This document shows, piece after piece, positions 58,061 through 64,000 of a DNA stretch of 64,000 nucleotides; positions within the stretch are counted from its first letter, which is position 1; every line of letters starts with the position of its first letter. The notes under the pieces were generated by a model. The model was not told where the DNA came from. It worked only from the letters and a program-made list of their open reading frames with translations, and did not search any database. The stretch is from positions 7,238,984-7,302,983 of the forward strand of contig CM067082.1 of NCBI GenBank assembly GCA_034008185.1, in the 5' to 3' direction. Origin of the DNA: Gorsachius magnificus. Its lineage: Eukaryota > Chordata > Aves > Pelecaniformes > Ardeidae. Both the position numbers and the translations under genes were made by a program.

Positions 58061-60117
58061 ATTTTTTATCTTAAAATTTCATCTAATATTGATTATTTTG
58101 TTTCCTTTAAGTTACAGTTTAATACACTTTAAGCTGGACATCAAAACTTTCTAAAGACCACCCTTGAAGTCTGCAGATTTCAGGCACAAAAAGTGAATTA
58201 TATCTTTGGCTGATCTCTTCCATAGTTATTTATCTTGACATCTTATTCAGGTTGCAATAAGCACATGGTATTACTCACATCTAATGTCTTATCTGAATGC
58301 AGCTGAATTCAGCTCCTGGCAAGAGGAACTTGTGATGCCTTTGTCTTCAGGAATAAAAAGCCCTCCAGCATCTGACAGCTTCATCTGAGTTCCACTTGAA
58401 GGTCTTTCACTAAGAAGACTGCAGCACTTCACACATTTATTTACAAGGTCTTGTATGTAAACATTTTGTCTATTATGCTATTATTCTGTCAGTAAATAAA
58501 TTAATTTTCATAAACCTATTAAGTTGTATTTTAAAAAACATTGTTCTAGCAACTTCTCCCAACTTAAGAAACCTAGTCAGACAATATCATGTATTACAAA
58601 TCATTTAACTGACTGCAAATATGATTTTTGTGTTTGTCTTTTTTGTGCTTTGCATGAGCTCATTTGTGATTTTTCTTTAAACACAAACACTTTATTGTTA
58701 ATTTGTTTGTTTAATTTTCTAGAACAGGACACCAAAGTGAACCAGGAAACTTCCCAAAGATGAAGAAGATATGTTGGGAAAAATTACACAGACTTCCTCA
58801 TGTATCATTTGAGGCTTACTCACTTTAGAAGCAGGAAATTCAGAGGTTTTGCACCATTAGAAATAAAATACTGCAGTTTGGACATGAACTCAAGAATAAA
58901 TTACTCACATAAGTCTGGCCAAGAGCTTTGTTCATGCTGCAAAATGGAGACTTCATAAATTCTTTTATGTTATTTATTTTGTACTAATACAAAAAGCTGT
59001 CAAACCTACCCATCCAATCTCTGCAGGGGGCAAAGGCCAAGAAAACTACTCAGAAAAAGTTCAAATCGTCACTTTATTCAGAACTGAGTTCAAACCTGGC
59101 CCAGAGCCTATCAACTACGAATTTTATTCATATTAGGAATTAGGAATTAACAAACTTCAGCAGTGAGCATAAATTAGGTCTATTTGACAGGAGTGTTAGT
59201 GTGTGAACTTTAGCTGACCCTACAGGAAGGGGCATTAGGTTTGTTATAAGAACAGAGGAGATCCCTGAGTGTAAACAACTTGTCAATCACTGTGAAAGTT
59301 GCAAAGGAGAGGAGCAAATTGTGAGCATCAGCGATGGTGACAGTCTGTTTTAGATGCCAAGTGAATTTGTATGAGCTGAATAAGAACTGGGTATTTTCTA
59401 TCCAGTTTTATAACTGACTATATCCAAAGTCATTTGGGGAGGAGTCTCAAGGGACACCACAACCCTACTTTAACCACTACTGCTACTAGGACTACACGGA
59501 GCATGGTCACACTACACTTACCCACCTGAGTTCTCCTCTGAGCTCTGTCATCTCTACCACAGAACAGGAAGTTGTGTAGTCTGTAAAATTGCATATATCT
59601 GTGATTAAATTTTTTTCTGAGTCCATTTAGTCTCAGCACTGTCATTTGATCTGAAATTGTTACACAAAGTTACCGTACGATAAATTATGCTTCTCTGGCT
59701 TAACTTCTTCCCCCTCTCCCCCCACTCTCCCAATGCCCAGGATAGCATTATCTTACATTTGTGACCTTTATGGCAGCAAACACTCTTTATTCAAGCAAGC
59801 TGTCATCCTAGGTTTACAAGTATAATGGATTTACCCAGTAAATAGTTCTGCAGACACCCTCAAGACCATGTCTCTTCTACAGACATTGTGCCTATAAGTT
59901 AGTGTACAAAGAAGCGAGCCACCAAACCACCTAGCTGGAGAACCAGAAATAATCTAAACACTGTAAGCTTTAATTCAGAAGGGACTTCAGAACCTATGGG
60001 CTAGGTTGTGCAAGATCTGGGATTGTTTATTTTTCTAACTTTATCCTAAATGGACATTATTTGAGCTAATGAAAGGAGAGGCTTTGTTGCAACCACAGGA
60101 ACAGCAGTAGCTCCCTG
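58061..60117. other. Unique sequence
   Basis: No gene or repeat is recognised beyond short A/T runs. Confidence 0.5.
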
Positions 60118-60290
60118 CCATGGGTTGAACTCAGTGGGCTGCCAGACATCCACTCAGCCACTGTCTCACTCCTCCTCAACAGGACAGGGGGACAAATAGA
60201 GTGAAAAAGCTTGTACATTAAGATAAAGACAGGGAGATCACTGCACTGGGTCTTTATTACCAGTTCATTGCCTGAGAATGATTGACCTGG
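60118..60290 (-). mobile_element. LTR 3'-end fragment, minus strand
   Basis: CCATGGGTTGAACTCAGTGG, TCTCACTCCTCCTCAACAGG, ACAGGGGGACAAATAGAGTG and AAGATAAAGACAGGGAGATC parallel the fragment at 16189-16326, the terminal part of the GC-rich-type LTR in reverse. The GC-rich core is absent. Confidence 0.7.
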
Positions 60291-63200
60291 TATAACTGAG
60301 GTGTCCATCTTGACTTGAACTCAACAGCTTTCAGGGGATGATCCTGAAACTGAGACTTGAAGCTTAACTTTCTAGCTTCTTAAGTAAATTGGATGATCTG
60401 TGATCCAAAAGTTTTATGACATCATCTGTTGTTCTATGTGTTGCTTTATAAGTTAAAGAAGTGGCTTGATACACTAATATGAAGTTAGATGCAGAAAAAT
60501 ACACACGGACAGTACAGTCACCAATTTTTGTTAGGGTGGCAAAAGCATGCATTGTGAAAAGTACTTTCCATCTTTGATCTCCATAGTAAAATTATATTTT
60601 TGCATTTTACTTGCACAATTTGATAGTGATGCCAGCTTCCCTTTTACCTTTTCTCTTAGCTTGCCCTAATTAAGGGCAGGAGAGCAAACATAAGTATACA
60701 GAACACTATTTCTATTCTTGGGAACCCTTTGTTAAAAGGCTGCCCCCCTAAGGTTCACTGTGAAAAGCAAAAGCTGTAGCCTGTGATGCTTTTTTGCATC
60801 TTGCTCTTTTCTTTATCGAGTGAAATATGTTGAGTAGATTGGTTGTTGCTGTGCTAATCATCACCAGCTGTTCATAATTGTCTAACAGTTACAGGTACAG
60901 CAGTTTGCTACTGTGCTGTAGGCCTCCAATCTGCTCTTCTGAAACAGCTCAGCAACAAAAACTTTTTTCTCTCCTTTGTAAATACTCAAGGAACTCATCT
61001 GAAAGGCTTTTTTATGCAAAATACATTATCCTCTTCAATCTCTCAGGCTTTTTTTACTCAGGGAAGAAGTATAATAAGTTAAGCAATTATGGTGACTTGA
61101 TAAGAAATGCCAATCACTGTGTGTCCTGCCGGATAAATACGTTTCTTTACACATTATTTCTTGTCTGCTTGTAGGAGCTCTGACAGAGGAAATTGAAGCG
61201 ATATTTAATGCATACATTCAATCCTGCTCCTCATCATAAAGGACCACAGCAATGCAGAAAAATGGTAAAGATGAATAAAGAAAGTAGGTATATAAATCAG
61301 CAAATAGATTAATAGAAGGTAGAAGCAGATAGGTTCATACACTAATAGATTAATCCTCCAAGGAATATGATGGTAAAATTTATCTTCTCTTACTGTTTTT
61401 TCTAGCCAACCAACGAAAGAAAACAGTATCTGTTCCCTGTGCAGGGCAAGGAGATGCTAATAGCTAGTTTTAACCAAGTAATATACAAGATGATGTATCC
61501 ACTTTATCATATCTAGCAATTTTGGATGTGTTACTGGCCAGGAACATCCCAGTCTGGTTGACAACTGGGAAAAGATGCTAAGTTTTACACTAGCTACCAT
61601 CTTGTCAGACTAATCTGTCTGCTTCTGAAAAGCTTATTTTTGGAGGTCTGCATAGGCTTGCATTGTTGTGGAGGGTATTATTGGGTAGATATATCTCACA
61701 GTTATGACTTAAAGATATATCTACACAACAAAACCTTTCACAACTAACACTTAGTCTGTTGCCAAAGATTAAAATTTCCAGCCTGTTTGCTTGTCATTAC
61801 TAATCGTATTCTTAAGTATAAAACTGGATCGTCTTTGATGTTGTTGTTTATTTTTTTCCCCATAAGAAATAAATTTTAGAGGATTAGTAGATCAAATGAA
61901 GGGCTAATATTGGGGTTTTTTCTTTATTTAGTAGAAGGTAGAACTGATATGTTGAAAATGCCTGTAAAATCACAGCACGCGCAGTATCAGGTTCACTGGA
62001 AGCAGGGTACTCTTTAATGAGCAAAAGAAAGACTATTGCAAGAAATTTATAAACAACTTAAGTGCTCAAAGGGCTTTATTACTTGTAGCAGTGGAGAAGG
62101 TGTGGGGGGGAAACACCCTGACCCTGCCCTGCCCACCACCCCAAAAAAAACCCACAAGGTGCATTAATGACAGACATAATAGGAGCACTTGCGTAGGCCT
62201 TAAGTAAAAGGAAATGTGAAATGATGGTTGTCTTATTATACCAGAGAGACTGTCTTAATCTTTGCTTTGCATTTTTGTTGGTATTTTGCTGTGTTTTGTC
62301 TCCTGGACACACTTTTAAAATTGACTATCAAACTCTATAATTGTTTTGTAATTCACTTAACTGAACGCCAGACTTTCCTTTCAGAAATCCTGACAACACT
62401 AAACAGAATGAGAAGCAGACCATACCTACAGCATCATCAGCTGTCACTGAAGATAGGACAAAAAATCCCAGAGTTCAAATGAGGAATTGCCTTTTTTTTT
62501 TTTCTTTGTTGCTTGCTGAAAACAACACAGAGACTGACAGAGCAGAGAGGGGAGCTGACACCAACAAGAAGTCAAAGTATTTTAAGAAATTAATAGTGTA
62601 TGGAAAGTCTCATTTCAAAAAAAGAAAACCACAACAGCAAGAAATTCAGTCTAGGATCTAAAATTTTTTTCATACATCTGTCACTAATTAAAAAGAATGT
62701 CAAAGAACATATGGTCATGAAACTACAGGGAGTTAAAAAAGAAAATCAAAGGAGCTGCACTAACTGTGCACCTAAATAACAGTTTTCAGTAAGTGCCTGA
62801 CAAATCCCCCAGAAAGGTAGATAAAGGGTAGGAGGGTGACTTGGAATGAAGGACCACAAAGAGTTTGACTGACATGACAACTTCTTTTCCTTTTTTGATA
62901 CTACAAATTGCAGAAGTGATTAAAAACTTCCCTTGGAAAACACAAGGGAGACAGACTGTGAGCAAAGCCAGACTCCTTCTGTTAGTTTGTATGTCAGTGT
63001 TTTCCATGAATGTCATCCTTTTATAATTGCTTTTGTTGATCTTCTCTTCCTCTAAATTTTACTGACTTCTGTATTAAAAAATCATAACTGACTTTTTCTA
63101 TGCCATTTCATTAAATTCATTATTAAAGAATGGTTTTCAAGAATTGAAAACTTCTTACTTTTTCAATAATAATGGTCTCATGTCTTACAGATTGAACAGA

Positions 63201-64000
63201 AAAATGAGAGAAGAGTATGCAATATTTTGGTATAATAAATAACATTATGTGTAATGTATTAGACTAGGAATATTAAATGATTTTTTTTTTATTACCACCA
63301 CTTATCGTATACAGAATCTATTTCAGTAGTCACATATCATTTTCTCTTTCTTAGCAGTTTGCATAATGGTGTTTATTCTTTAACATCATAATCATGCCTT
63401 CCTCATAATTCAATCTTATTGCATTGTGAGTTTTATATGGGTAGTATTACATTACTCTGCAATTTATCTTGTCTGCTTTTCCTCCTCAAAGTTATTTCGT
63501 ACTCTTCTCCTTATCGGTCCTTCTTCCATGTTCATCTATATTCCTACCAATTCTCCTTTTTCTCTGGCAGAAGTTCTTGGGGAAGGAAGCATAGAATAAT
63601 TAAGTAGTGACAGTCTGCGGGAAGTGTGTCCTTATCAAGAATTTTTAAAAAAAACATTCATGCCTCAAAACCCACTACTTTTTCTATCCCAAACTATTCT
63701 TCTTGAAAAGCCCTTTCAACAAAGTTTTCTGGGTTTAAATTGAATAAATAAATGCTTGAAAAACACAGAGAGTAACCACCTTATTTTTTAAAACCATTCT
63801 TGTTCTTAATAATACTGAAAAATAACTGGCTTTACAGGCTCTTGATGGTTAAAATATATAAAAGGTCATTGCTGAAGCAAAACATTTTAAAATGCTCAAA
63901 AATTGCCATGTTTTATACATGAACATTTCTTCAAAATTTTAATTTGTGAAATGTAATGAGTTGTAGGGTTTTTTTCTCAGTTTAGGAATTCCTTCCAAAA
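60291..64000. other. AT-rich unique sequence to window end
   Basis: No gene, RNA or transposon is recognised. Short tracts: T-run at 62491-62502, C/A stretch 62130-62152, T-run 63281-63290. Confidence 0.5.

Noticed and set aside
1..64000. CRISPR arrays, operons, bacterial promoters, tRNA or rRNA genes
   Set aside because: No regularly spaced direct repeats with unique spacers, no tRNA- or rRNA-like sequence noticed, and the repeat content is plainly avian.

Overview
This looks like vertebrate nuclear DNA from a bird, probably neoavian. The main evidence is a dense population of CR1 non-LTR retrotransposons. Several end in the typical short 3' repeats ATTCTATG or ATTCTGTG. Others carry recognisable ORF1 esterase, APE endonuclease or reverse transcriptase (RT) pieces. 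The window also holds decayed endogenous-retrovirus LTRs of two related types that I recognise by eye as avian: a TGTCCTGG-type LTR, and a long LTR with a GC-rich, imperfectly repeated middle. I see no host protein-coding exon, tRNA, rRNA or CRISPR array that I can defend, so the window is most likely intergenic or intronic.

Layout. 1-2712: minus-strand CR1 split by a plus-strand LTR. 2713-7759: single-copy AT-rich DNA with one candidate regulatory cluster (6146-6285). 7760-9705: two CR1 copies tail to tail. 10275-11189: minus LTR interrupted by part of an oppositely oriented LTR. 15709-16970: mosaic of LTR pieces with a strongly GC-rich block. 20925-23905: two old CR1 scraps. 24400-25335: CR1 5' portion (ORF1 C-terminus plus start of ORF2) lacking its 3' end. 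26200-27072: long minus LTR with GC-rich repeats. 27191-31300: one CR1 nested inside another, both minus. 33843-34510: CR1 3' end beside a very old CR1/L3-like remnant. 36556-36985: internally deleted CR1, followed by a TTCC microsatellite. 39735-40445: old CR1. 41620-42600: unclassified degenerate repeat, possibly an LTR. 43150-43468: CR1 3' end. 49680-52065: two old CR1 pieces. 53589-53642: LTR tip. 54488-56041: the best preserved RT-containing CR1. 57785-58060: CR1 3' fragment. 60118-60290: LTR 3' fragment. The rest is AT-rich unique sequence with simple repeats.

The sequence records repeated rounds of CR1 and LTR insertion, nesting and decay. No copy in view is complete, and every reading frame examined is truncated or carries stops or frameshifts. 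I found no convincing new biological system. The most useful leads are the CR1 ORF1/EN fragment with changed esterase residues, the nested and mosaic insertions that give relative ages, the internally deleted CR1, and the unclassified repeat at 41.6-42.6 kb. All family assignments are by eye, without database comparison.
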